A stretch of 64,000 nt of DNA, taken from Klebsiella planticola ATCC 33531. GTDB lineage: Bacteria; Pseudomonadota; Gammaproteobacteria; Enterobacterales; Enterobacteriaceae. The position numbers and the translations under genes are program-made. The notes beneath the pieces were generated by a model, which did no database searches, was not told the origin of the DNA, and worked only from the letters and a program-made list of their open reading frames with translations. Below are positions 54,485-63,133 of this stretch, in pieces. Position 1 is the stretch's first letter; each line of letters starts with the position of its first letter. The stretch covers positions 1 through 64,000 of the forward strand of contig NZ_JMPP01000001.1 in the NCBI RefSeq assembly GCF_000735435.1, in the 5' to 3' direction.

Positions 54485-57037
54485 TCAGTTACCGCCGAAC
54501 ATATCCTTAATCCAGCCTGCTACGCCATCGCTCTTTTCCTGCTTCGCGGGCTGTTGCTGCTGCTGTTGCTGCTGCGCCGGTTGCTGCTGCCCGGACTGAT
54601 TGAACGGATTGTTCTGCTGTTGCTGCTCCAGCTGCTGCTGTTGCATCTGCTCGCCCTGGCGACACAGCGCATCCGGCGTGGTTGTCCAGACCGGAAGCGA
54701 ACGCATCCCCCCGCTACATACGAAGTTGCCATTGCTGTCCACGCCCATATCCACCACGTCTTCCGGTGCCGTCAACACCAGCGGCGTCGGCGTCTGGTTA
54801 GCCAGATAGCGCTGGTAAATAGACATGGCGCCGCTGGCACCGTAGAGTTTCGTCGGCTGGTTGTTATCGCGACCCACCCAGGTAATGGTCACCTGACCGC
54901 CGTCAATACCGGCAAACCAGGTGTCGACGTTATTGTTGGTGGTCCCGGTTTTCCCTGCCAGATGCAGGCCCGGATACTTCGCGCCAAGCTGACGACCGGT
55001 ACCACGCTGCACAACCTGCTGCATGGTCCACAGCGTCATGTACGCCGCCTGCGCCGGCACCGCACGCTCTGCCTGCGGATAGCTCTGATACAGCACGGTA
55101 CCATCTTCGGCGATGACCGAACGCAGCGCCGAAAGCGTCGCGCGGTTACCGCCGCTGGCGATGGTCTGGAACGCCTGCGCGACTTCGATCGGCGTCAGGT
55201 TCAGCGCCCCGAGAATCATCGCCGGTACCGGGTGCAGCTGATCTTTCGGCGCCCCCAGTTTGACCCAGGTGTCGGTTATCGCCGGCAGGCCCAGCGCCAT
55301 CCCGAGGTTAACGGTCGGCACGTTCATCGAGCGCGTCAACGCATCCACCAGCATCACCTGACCGCTAAAGCGACGATCGTCGTTCTGCGGAGACCAGGTC
55401 TGACCGTTTGGCAGACGGATGGTGATCGGGGCATCGGCAATCGACGTGTTCAGGCGATACTGGTTCGGCAAGCTCAGCGCCGTCAGATAGGTCGCCGGCT
55501 TGGCCAGAGAACCGATTGAACGGCGGGCCTGCATCGCGCGGTTGTAACCGGCAAACTGCGGCTCCGCACCGCCGACCATCGCCCGCACTTCGCCCGTAAA
55601 GCGGTCAACCACCACCATCGCGGTTTCCAGATCCGGCAGCTTACGCTGTTTCTTCAGGGCCGGAATGCCGTCGGTCGCCGCTTTCTCTGCCGCATCCTGC
55701 GCAACGGAGTCAAAGGTAGTAAAGATCTTCACGCCGGAGAGATCTTTCACCTTATCGCCCAGTTTCGCCTGCAGCTCCTGACGAACCATCTGCATAAATG
55801 CCGGCTGTGGAGAGATCACGCCGCCGCGCGGCTGCACGCCCAGAGGACGCGCGCTCAGCATGTCATACAGCTCCTGATCGATCACGTTCTGCTGCTGCAG
55901 CAGACGCAGTACCAGGTTGCGTCGTTCCAGCGCCAGCTTCGGATTACGCCACGGGTTGTAAATCGATGCGCCTTTCACCATCCCGACCAGCAGCGCCTGC
56001 TGATCGAGGCTGAGTTCTTCCACCGGGCGGCCAAAGTAATAGAGGCTCGCCAGCGGGAAGCCGCGAATTTCGTTGTCGCCGCTCTGACCGAGGTATACCT
56101 CGTTCATATACAGCTCAAGGATACGATCCTTGCTGTAACGCGCATCAACGATCAGCGCCATATAGGCTTCGTTCGCTTTACGCCAGTAAGAACGCTCGCT
56201 GGAAAGGAACAGGTTTTTCACCAGTTGCTGGGTCAGAGTACTGGCCCCCTGCACCGTGCGCCCGGCCGTCAGGTTCGCCAGCACCGCACGACCAATCGAA
56301 TACAGGCTAATCCCGTCGTGTTCATAGAAGTGACGGTCTTCGGTCGCCAGCAGCGTATCCACCAGCAGATCCGGGAAGCCGCTGCGCTTCACAAACAGAC
56401 GCTGTTCGCCATTTGCCGACTGCAGCATGGTGATCAGCCGCGGATCGAGACGGAAGAAGCCGAACTGGCGGTTGTTCTCCATATTCTCAATCGTTTCCAG
56501 ATGATCGCCGTCAAAGGTCAGACGCGCGCGCACCTGCCCTTCTTTACTATCAGGGAAATCAAACGGACGACGGATCATCTCAATGCTGTTGGCCTGCACG
56601 GTGTACTCGCCCGGGCGCGTCATTGCGCTGACCTGGCGGTACTGCGTGGCATTCAGCAGACGAACCATTTCATTTTTGCTGATCTGCATATCCGGTTCGA
56701 GGTTCACCATACGGCCATAGACCGCCGCCGGAAGCTCCCAAACTTTGCCGTCGATACGGCTACGGATTTTCTGATCGAGGTAGACACCGTAAGCGGCAAC
56801 CAGCACCGCGACCACGATCCCTAGCTTGAACAGTAGCCATAGCCAGGTACGTTTACGCCGAGGCTTGTTACCTTTGCCTTTTGCTTTCTTCGGCATCGGC
56901 TCTTCATCCTCATAATCATCATCGTCGTAATCATCGTCGTAGTCCTCATCCCGGACCCGACGACGAGTCACTTTTTGTTTTGCCGGACGCGAGGGCTTTC
57001 CCTTACGTCCGATAGGCTCGCGGTCATCTCCCGCCAT
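54485..57037 (-). CDS. mrcB: Bifunctional penicillin-binding protein 1B
   Basis: PBP1B polymerises and cross-links peptidoglycan, activated by LpoB. The 850-residue protein has a cytoplasmic tail rich in Asp/Glu/Tyr, one membrane helix (about 65-90) and a UB2H domain. The GT51 domain has catalytic E233 (TEDRHFYEH), and the transpeptidase has S510 in SLAK; both numbers match E. coli. The ATG at 57037 (MAGDDREP) is used. An internal Met48 could start the short gamma form. The C-terminal tail is unusually glutamine-rich. Confidence 0.97.
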   Translation of the reverse strand: MAGDDREPIGRKGKPSRPAKQKVTRRRVRDEDYDDDYDDDDYEDEEPMPKKAKGKGNKPRRKRTWLWLLFKLGIVVAVLVAAYGVYLDQKIRSRIDGKVWELPAAVYGRMVNLEPDMQISKNEMVRLLNATQYRQVSAMTRPGEYTVQANSIEMIRRPFDFPDSKEGQVRARLTFDGDHLETIENMENNRQFGFFRLDPRLITMLQSANGEQRLFVKRSGFPDLLVDTLLATEDRHFYEHDGISLYSIGRAVLANLTAGRTVQGASTLTQQLVKNLFLSSERSYWRKANEAYMALIVDARYSKDRILELYMNEVYLGQSGDNEIRGFPLASLYYFGRPVEELSLDQQALLVGMVKGASIYNPWRNPKLALERRNLVLRLLQQQNVIDQELYDMLSARPLGVQPRGGVISPQPAFMQMVRQELQAKLGDKVKDLSGVKIFTTFDSVAQDAAEKAATDGIPALKKQRKLPDLETAMVVVDRFTGEVRAMVGGAEPQFAGYNRAMQARRSIGSLAKPATYLTALSLPNQYRLNTSIADAPITIRLPNGQTWSPQNDDRRFSGQVMLVDALTRSMNVPTVNLGMALGLPAITDTWVKLGAPKDQLHPVPAMILGALNLTPIEVAQAFQTIASGGNRATLSALRSVIAEDGTVLYQSYPQAERAVPAQAAYMTLWTMQQVVQRGTGRQLGAKYPGLHLAGKTGTTNNNVDTWFAGIDGGQVTITWVGRDNNQPTKLYGASGAMSIYQRYLANQTPTPLVLTAPEDVVDMGVDSNGNFVCSGGMRSLPVWTTTPDALCRQGEQMQQQQLEQQQQNNPFNQSGQQQPAQQQQQQQQPAKQEKSDGVAGWIKDMFGGN

Positions 57038-57648
57038 GCTTTTTCTCCGCAACTTTCAGGCGTAAAAGCCTGATTCTCAATACTTCCTCTTGAAAGAGGA
57101 AGAAGATATCTCTCAAATTCACGCCCGGAGGTCTCAACCCGCAGGCCACTACCTCGGTATCACAGCGCTTCGCGTCACAGGGCGCGGTCATGATGTATGT
57201 TTATGTACTCCTGGAGAATTCATAATATAAATCATCATGTTACACACATCGCCTGACGAGAATTTTGGGACATAGCACAAATAGTCCAGGTGACACAGGA
57301 TAGCACTAAACCGGGACAGGCTTAACCAGCATTTTACTCCCTCACGGCGTAACAAAAGCGAAAATATTATGTTTTTTAATAACATAAAAAATATCCTTCG
57401 CCGTTCATCGTCGCAGCGGTCTGCCTGAGGACCTCTGCAGCGATAAAAAACAAAAACCTCAGCGCTGGTTGAATATTATATTGTGAGTGTGACAACAAAT
57501 ATTCTGGTAAGAAGTAAAGAGAAACATTAAGCCATTTGACGATAAAAACGGGAGCGCCTTAACAAATATCTATAATAATATTTCCTGATGACAGCATGGA
57601 AATATTTGTTAAACTGTCCTTCAGTTAACCCGATCTGTTTAATATATT
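57038..57648. other. AT-rich intergenic border between mrcB and the pul locus
   Basis: This 611-bp gap holds no gene I can support. Near mrcB is a 7-bp hairpin CTTCCTC/GAGGAAG (57083-57102). From about 57200 the sequence becomes clearly more A/T-rich than either side, which fits the junction of core genome and an acquired or lineage-specific locus. The 3' part contains overlapping inverted repeats before pulS. In E. coli hrpB would stand here. Confidence 0.7.
57559..57612 (+). repeat. Overlapping inverted repeats upstream of pulS
   Basis: TTAACAAATAT (57559-57569) pairs with ATATTTGTTAA (57602-57612), an 11-bp perfect match. AATATTTCC (57577-57585) pairs with GGAAATATT (57598-57606), a 9-bp perfect match with a 12-nt loop. 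Both use the same right arm, so in RNA only one stem can form at a time. The second arm ends 36 bp before the pulS ATG. Confidence 0.8.
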
Positions 57649-58023
57649 ATGCGAACTTCCATTATATTTCCGCTGCTCATGATTGCCGTTCTCGCGGGTT
57701 GCCAGCAGAACCGTTCGTCTACGCTCAGCCCCACTATCAGCAACGAAGCGCAGCTGGAACAGCTCTCTTCCGTCGCCGCCGGCGCGCGTTATCTGAAAAA
57801 CAAATGCAGCCGTAGCGATCTTCCTTCCGATGATGCTATCGACCGCGCGGCATGGAATGTCGGTAAAAAGAGAGGATGGGGTAATATTGATTACGCCACG
57901 CTCAGCCAGCGCAGCACGCAAATGTATCAGCAACTGCAGCAGGACAGTACGCCGGAAACCACAAAATGCAGCCAGTTTAATCGCCAGCTGGCGCCATTTA
58001 TTGATAGCTTACGCAGTCAATAA
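57649..58023 (+). CDS. pulS: Type II secretion pilotin lipoprotein PulS
   Basis: PulS binds the C-terminal S-domain of the PulD secretin, protects it and pilots it to the outer membrane via the Lol pathway. The 124-residue precursor has the lipobox LAGC (Cys18, followed by Gln, an outer-membrane-type +2 residue). A small helical domain with two Cys (KNKCSRSD and TTKCSQF) follows; these could form the pilotin disulfide. It is convergent with pulB and outside the pulC-O operon, as in Klebsiella. Confidence 0.93.
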   Translation: MRTSIIFPLLMIAVLAGCQQNRSSTLSPTISNEAQLEQLSSVAAGARYLKNKCSRSDLPSDDAIDRAAWNVGKKRGWGNIDYATLSQRSTQMYQQLQQDSTPETTKCSQFNRQLAPFIDSLRSQ

Positions 58024-58064
58024 AATGACGAAATAGCCCTACTGTTTTTTTATTTCATACCGCT

Positions 58065-58613
58065 TTATTCCCCTTGAGGGCTATCTTCAATAATGCCTCC
58101 CGGCCAGTCGTCGAGAGCGGCAAGGGTAAATGTCTTACCGTTAAAACTGAACAGCGTGACATCCTGCTGAATTTGCTCAATCACCAGATTCGGCAGCGGC
58201 GACTCCCCCTCTTTCCAGGACTGACCATTTAAAACGATGCTGCGTTTCTCCGCCGACGACGCGTAAACATGCGCGCTATAGCGCAGCGCGGGCAGATTAT
58301 CTTCATCAACGATAGCCTCGGGCTTCGCTTTCACTTTCTCAGGTTCCGCAGCGGCTACCGGCTTCACCTCTTTTTGCGCTGAGGAAGCCATTGGCACCAG
58401 TGCCGCATGCGCCACCGGCACAACCAACGCTGACGTGACAGGGGGATTGCGCCACTGCTCGCCAGCAAACCAGCCGAGGGCAATCAGCAGTGCGGCATAG
58501 ACTGGCACTATCGGATACGGCACCTGCACCATGCGTCCAACCACCACCGGCGGTTCGCCCTCATGCGCAATGGACGCGGGCAAACGGCACGCTTTGTCAT
58601 CAGAAACGATCAC
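58065..58613 (-). CDS. pulB: Type II secretion-associated inner-membrane protein PulB
   Basis: PulB belongs to the GspB family. Its role in pullulanase secretion is unclear and it is reported as not essential in K. oxytoca work as I recall. The 182-residue protein has one membrane segment (about 36-52, VPVYAALLIALGWFAG) and an Ala/Pro/Lys linker. A C-terminal T2SSB-type domain follows (about 115-180, ALRYSAHVYASSAEKRSIVLNG). GTG 58613 is chosen because AAGGAGAG lies just upstream; a TTG at 58649 is longer. A terminator-like hairpin separates it from pulA. Confidence 0.87.
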   Translation of the reverse strand: MIVSDDKACRLPASIAHEGEPPVVVGRMVQVPYPIVPVYAALLIALGWFAGEQWRNPPVTSALVVPVAHAALVPMASSAQKEVKPVAAAEPEKVKAKPEAIVDEDNLPALRYSAHVYASSAEKRSIVLNGQSWKEGESPLPNLVIEQIQQDVTLFSFNGKTFTLAALDDWPGGIIEDSPQGE

Positions 58614-58631
58614 GCTCTCTCCTTTCCCCAT

Positions 58632-58664
58632 AAAACAATAGCCCGGCAACGTCTGCCGGGCTAT
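58632..58664 (-). terminator. Terminator-like hairpin between pulA and pulB
   Basis: On the minus strand ATAGCCCGGCA/TGCCGGGCTAT form a perfect 11-bp stem with a 5-nt loop, followed by TTGTTTT. It lies about 40 bp beyond the pulA stop and about 20 bp before the pulB start. It would reduce or end read-through into pulB. Confidence 0.75.
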
Positions 58665-58701
58665 CAGGCTCCCTTCGCAGAGAGCGGCACAAGCCCCGGC
58701 G

Positions 58702-61700
58702 TTACTTACTGCTCACCGGCAGCCCTGTCCCCTGGGCATCGCCCTGAGGTTTTTCCAGTACCGCCACGGACCAGGCTGGCAGGGTAATCGCGCCATTGGC
58801 CGCAATCTCCACGCCGCTCGCCAGCGATCCGTCACCGGCTGCCTGCTGGATTGTGCTCAGCTGCAGATTGTCGCCGGTGAAGTCATTGAGGGTCCGGCTC
58901 TCGGATGCGGCGTTGATCGCTACCACCAGTCCATCAACCCGGCTATCGAGACTCGCCCCTGCCTGCACGCCATCATCGATAGTCATGATCAGCAGACCAG
59001 CCTGCTGATCCGGCCCGGTATTACGGAAATCCACGCGCTTCATCACCGCACTGCCGTCACCTAAGGTGAACAGCGGGGAGGATTTACGCAGCTCGGTCAG
59101 CTCCCGGTAGAACGCGGTCATCTGCTTCAGCTCCGCTTCGCCAGGCGTGGCAACCATCTCTTTAACGCGAGAAATCACGTCATAGTTGCTGCCATCATCG
59201 CTGATGCGCGGCATCCCGACATTAAAGTTATTGTCCTGCATGGCATAATCCACGCGGTTAAACCAGTCGCCGGAATCGTAGGAGTCGCGGGTAAAAGATT
59301 TCGAGCGCAGCAGTTCAGAACCCTGCTGGTCGAAAGCAATCCCCTGCCCCAGCATCACCGTCGCCAGCGATACTGCCTGCATCCGCACGCGCGTATTCAG
59401 GTCAGCCTGCTGCGCGGCTTTGTAGGTAATCATGTCCCACAGCGTCTGGTTGTCGTGCTTCGAAACATAGTTGACGACTTCCGTCGGGTCAGCGGCATAG
59501 CCGCCAGGCGCGCCGTTATAGTCAATTTCGCTGCCTTTCTTCACCGCACCGTCTTTATCGATCAGGATAAAGTCGGCAAGGTTACCGGCCATCCCCAGAC
59601 GAGTCAGATCGGCCAGGTGATGAACCTGGTCGTCGTTCAGGGTGGCCAGCTCGTTTGGCAACACGCCCGCGCCGCTGCCAACCCCCTGGTTTTCACGCAG
59701 CGCATCGCCGGAATCGAACGGGCCGCCGCCGCGCACGGCGTCACGCAGACGATCGGAGAACGTACCGATGCCGGTGCCTTTCAGGTTGATCTGCGAGGCG
59801 ATTTCAAAGCGATCGCTCTGGTTAGAGTCCCAGCCTTCGCCGAAGAAGTAGATATCCGGGTTCAGGGCCTTAATGCGATCCCACGCCGAGAGAATTTGCG
59901 CTTTCGGGTGATAGCCCATCAGATCGAAGCGGAAACCATCGATTTTATAATCCGTGGTCCACACCGCCAGCGAATCGGCAATCAGCTTCGCAAACATACG
60001 ATGCTCAGGCGCCGAATCCGAACAACAGGTGGCCGACTCAACGCTGCCGGTGCTTTCATTCAGACGCTGATAGTACCAGGGGACTATCTTATCCAGCACC
60101 GACGTACGGTCAGTCGGCCCCGCGGCATTGGTATGGTTGTACACGACATCCATAATGACGTTCATGCCCAGATCCTGCTTGATTGCCTGAATCATGGTGC
60201 GAAACTCTTTGATGCGCGTCGTGCCTTCCGGATTGGTCGCGTACGAACCTTCCGGCACCGTATAGTGGAACGGATCGTAACCCCAGTTATAGGAGTCGGT
60301 CTGCGCCACCAGGGTGTTCAGCGCCTGAACCTGCGGATTGTCCTGACTATCGCTCTGCTTCAGCTGATTGAGCACCTCTTCAACGGTGGAGCCGCTGGTG
60401 CAATACCCGGCAAACTCGCTGCTCTTCACCGCGCTGTTAACTTCGCACAGGTGGCTGAACGACTGCTGGATATCGGCAACTTTATCGCTGAACTCGTTGA
60501 CCGTCGCCAGATCGAAGACCGGCAGCAGCTCAACGTGCGTGACGCCTGAAGCGGAGAGCTTCTTCAGATGCTGCACCATATTGCTGTCGCCGGCGGTCAG
60601 CGCAAGGTATTTACCGCGCAGTTCAGCCGGCACGGTTTGATCCCAGGCGGAGAGATCGCGAATGTGCGATTCATGAATCGTCATTTTCGCCAGATCGGCT
60701 TTGGTTTTCTGGGCATGCGGCATCGTCAGACTATCCCAGCCTTCTGGCTTAAGATCGCTGTCGTTGAGGTCAACGACCTGACTGTATTCCGAGTTAGTGG
60801 ATAAGCTATGGGAGTAGGGGTCGGTCACTTCATACTGTTCAACCTGGCGCGACTGCGGATGGTAAACCGTCAGCGCATAGCGATAGAATGCCCCTTTCAG
60901 GTCGCTACCGCCCTGCCACGTCCAGGAACCCGATGTGCTGTCACGGGTCATCGGATGGCTGGCCAGCACTTTTTTATCCGCGCTGTAGAGCACCAGATCG
61001 ACCTGCTGCGCGGTGGGCGCCCACAGACGGAAATTGACCCCGCCGTCGCTCACCTGCGCACCGTAGTTCAGCGCTTCCGCCGCCGGCGCATAGGTGTCAT
61101 CCAGTACGCCCGCCGTCTGCACCTGGGTGGCGGAAATCAGGATCCCGTCCTCGGCGGCGGCAATGGCTACCGTTTCCCCCTGCAGCAACTCATCCGTTTT
61201 GGCGTCATCCGGCAGTTTAAACGCCGCATAGCCTGAAAGCTGCGGGAAACGCATGCTGACCTGCTGGCTGATGGTGGTTGGCGTCAGCTTCAGGTAACGG
61301 TCGGTAAATTTTCCTTCGCTATCGGCCGCCACTTTGCTGCTGTGGCTATAGTACAACCGTACGATTGGCTGGTCTTCGCCAGCCGGCCACAGCAGCGTCG
61401 TTTTATCAACCCAGTGAGCTTCGGCAAGCGCCACGCCGAACGCGGCGCGGAAGGCATCAGCACGAGAGTCATAGATCGCGCTGTTACCCGCGATCACCGA
61501 TACCGTGCGATCCGTGAAGTCGCCAAACGACACGCGCAGGTCGCTGTCGATCAACTTGTTGGTGCCATCTCTGACGATGACGTTGATACAACCGCTCTCT
61601 TTATTCAGCGGAATGACCCAGTACGGGCCGTATTTATCGCTACCGGCCGGCGTAGTGCTGACGTCATTCCAGTCGGCTACCGGCGCGCTTAATGCATCGC

Positions 61701-61983
61701 AGGTTTCATTATTCCAGAGATACAGGTTCTTACTGCTGTAATCCGCCGGGCTGGTACCGGTGATCCCGGCAATATCGACCAGATGGATGACGGCCTGATT
61801 CGCCGTCGCCATCACGGCTTCGCCAGGAACCGCCACATCGGGTAAACGAACAACGACATCCTGGTTATCAGGATTGCCAGGGTTATCAGGTGAACCAGAG
61901 GAAGAAGATGAAGAACTATTATCGCAGCCGCTAAGTAAAATCAACGAGCCAAGGAATAGGGCATTACAGGTATATCTGAGCAT
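58702..61983 (-). CDS. pulA: Type I pullulanase, secreted surface lipoprotein
   Basis: PulA hydrolyses alpha-1,6 branches in pullulan and amylopectin. The 1093-residue precursor has the lipobox LSGC (Cys20) followed by Asp21, the +2 residue that keeps it in the inner membrane until the type II system exports it. A Ser-rich linker and N-terminal carbohydrate-binding modules come next. The GH13 core has the pullulanase signature YNWGYDP (565-571), region I DVVYNH (612-617), nucleophile D687 in GFRFDLMGY, acid/base E716 in FGEGW and H843-D844. It is divergent from pulC under MalT-like boxes. Confidence 0.97.
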   Translation of the reverse strand: MLRYTCNALFLGSLILLSGCDNSSSSSSSGSPDNPGNPDNQDVVVRLPDVAVPGEAVMATANQAVIHLVDIAGITGTSPADYSSKNLYLWNNETCDALSAPVADWNDVSTTPAGSDKYGPYWVIPLNKESGCINVIVRDGTNKLIDSDLRVSFGDFTDRTVSVIAGNSAIYDSRADAFRAAFGVALAEAHWVDKTTLLWPAGEDQPIVRLYYSHSSKVAADSEGKFTDRYLKLTPTTISQQVSMRFPQLSGYAAFKLPDDAKTDELLQGETVAIAAAEDGILISATQVQTAGVLDDTYAPAAEALNYGAQVSDGGVNFRLWAPTAQQVDLVLYSADKKVLASHPMTRDSTSGSWTWQGGSDLKGAFYRYALTVYHPQSRQVEQYEVTDPYSHSLSTNSEYSQVVDLNDSDLKPEGWDSLTMPHAQKTKADLAKMTIHESHIRDLSAWDQTVPAELRGKYLALTAGDSNMVQHLKKLSASGVTHVELLPVFDLATVNEFSDKVADIQQSFSHLCEVNSAVKSSEFAGYCTSGSTVEEVLNQLKQSDSQDNPQVQALNTLVAQTDSYNWGYDPFHYTVPEGSYATNPEGTTRIKEFRTMIQAIKQDLGMNVIMDVVYNHTNAAGPTDRTSVLDKIVPWYYQRLNESTGSVESATCCSDSAPEHRMFAKLIADSLAVWTTDYKIDGFRFDLMGYHPKAQILSAWDRIKALNPDIYFFGEGWDSNQSDRFEIASQINLKGTGIGTFSDRLRDAVRGGGPFDSGDALRENQGVGSGAGVLPNELATLNDDQVHHLADLTRLGMAGNLADFILIDKDGAVKKGSEIDYNGAPGGYAADPTEVVNYVSKHDNQTLWDMITYKAAQQADLNTRVRMQAVSLATVMLGQGIAFDQQGSELLRSKSFTRDSYDSGDWFNRVDYAMQDNNFNVGMPRISDDGSNYDVISRVKEMVATPGEAELKQMTAFYRELTELRKSSPLFTLGDGSAVMKRVDFRNTGPDQQAGLLIMTIDDGVQAGASLDSRVDGLVVAINAASESRTLNDFTGDNLQLSTIQQAAGDGSLASGVEIAANGAITLPAWSVAVLEKPQGDAQGTGLPVSSK

Positions 61984-62272
61984 TCGATAGTCCCTAATAT
62001 GCTTAATAATTTATGAAAGGTAAGAAAAGATGTTTATCTGTAAAGCATCGCAATTAGATATTTTTGTTTTCTCCGGTTCAATCATCCATTAACAATTAAT
62101 GGGGGGGCGTAGGTGGCCGGGGGAGTAAAAATAAAAAGGGAATGACGACCCGGATAGCGAAACTCATTATGATTCACGACGACAAATCCGCTTTCTCGCA
62201 ATAAAAGCTCGCAATATAAAAAACCACCCACCAATATAGGTAGGGGTACTGTATCGCCTCGAGGGAAATAAA
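61984..62272. promoter_or_regulatory. Divergent pulA/pulC control region with MalT-like boxes
   Basis: Both genes are maltose-regulated by MalT in Klebsiella. MalT core-like hexamers are visible: GGATGA on the minus strand (62082-62087, facing pulA with a possible TATCTA -10 at 62055-62060), GGGGGAGT on the plus strand (62119-62126), GGGAATGA (62138-62145) and GGATAG (62152-62157) facing pulC. A run of seven G lies at 62101-62107. Exact start sites cannot be set from sequence alone. Confidence 0.65.
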
Positions 62273-63133
62273 ATGAGCAACGGAATAAAAAGATATATTT
62301 CTGTGATGCAGTTAACACTAATAAATAAAAAATACATGCATTACGCACCGCATATTGCCATGCTCGTCACCTTATTACTGATTGGCCAACAGCTGGCAAA
62401 ATTAAGCTGGCGAATGATACTCCCTGCATACTCTCCGGCTATTGAGATGAATGACGCGCCGGAGATCTCCCCGCTCATCCCGGCGCCAAAAACGGAATTA
62501 CCGGTATTCACGCTATTCGGTCGCGCAGAAAAAAAGCCGCAATCATCAGCCCATGACGAGAGCCTTGACCAGGCCCCGCTCTCGTCCCTTAAACTGCGGA
62601 TTACCGGCCTGCTCGCCAGCAGCGACGCGGCTCGTTCGATTGTCATCATGGCAAAAGGAAATCAACAAGTTAGCCTGATGACCGGCGACAGCACACCGGG
62701 TAATGAAGCCCGGATTATCGCGATTCTGCGCGATCGCATTATTGTCAACTACCGGGGCAGAAATGAAGCGATTTTACTCGCGGATGACGGCTCGATGAAA
62801 GCCGCAGGCGCCCCTGACACCGCGCTTAATTCACCACTCAGCAAGATTCGCCAGCAGCCGCAAAATATCCTTAATTACCTCAATATTTCCCCGGTTATGG
62901 TTAACGAGCAGCTCAGCGGATATCGACTTAATCCCGGCAAAGACCCCACGCTTTTCCGTGAATCGGGTTTACATGAAAACGATCTGGCGGTCGCCTTGAA
63001 CGGGCTTGATCTTCGCGATCGGCAACAGGCTCAGCAGGCATTAAAACAGCTCCCGGAGCTCAGTGAAATAACGCTAACCGTCGAACGCGAAGGCCAGCGA
63101 CAAGATATCTATTTAGCATTGAGGGATGAATAA
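62273..63133 (+). CDS. pulC: Type II secretion inner-membrane linker PulC
   Basis: PulC connects the inner-membrane platform to the PulD secretin and helps select substrate. The 286-residue protein has a short cytoplasmic N-terminus and one membrane helix (about 26-41, PHIAMLVTLLLIGQQL). A linker leads to the HR domain (about 95-160, SLKLRITGLLASSD onward, binding PulD N0) and a C-terminal PDZ-like domain (about 200-285). GAGGGAAA precedes the ATG. Its TAA stop is followed directly by the pulD start codon. Confidence 0.95.
   Translation: MSNGIKRYISVMQLTLINKKYMHYAPHIAMLVTLLLIGQQLAKLSWRMILPAYSPAIEMNDAPEISPLIPAPKTELPVFTLFGRAEKKPQSSAHDESLDQAPLSSLKLRITGLLASSDAARSIVIMAKGNQQVSLMTGDSTPGNEARIIAILRDRIIVNYRGRNEAILLADDGSMKAAGAPDTALNSPLSKIRQQPQNILNYLNISPVMVNEQLSGYRLNPGKDPTLFRESGLHENDLAVALNGLDLRDRQQAQQALKQLPELSEITLTVEREGQRQDIYLALRDE

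Noticed and set aside
57188-57385. 65-codon minus-strand ORF in the mrcB-pulS gap with AAGGA before its ATG
   Set aside because: The ribosome-site match and a hydrophobic start are suggestive, but the protein resembles nothing I know and the region is A/T-rich, where short ORFs arise by chance. Conservation would be needed.
57481-57500. CRP-like half site upstream of pulS
   Set aside because: Only one TGTGA half is good; the other half does not match TCACA.
59455-60549. 364-codon open frame on the plus strand over pulA
   Set aside because: It is antisense to the catalytic region of pullulanase and has no motif; a codon-bias shadow.
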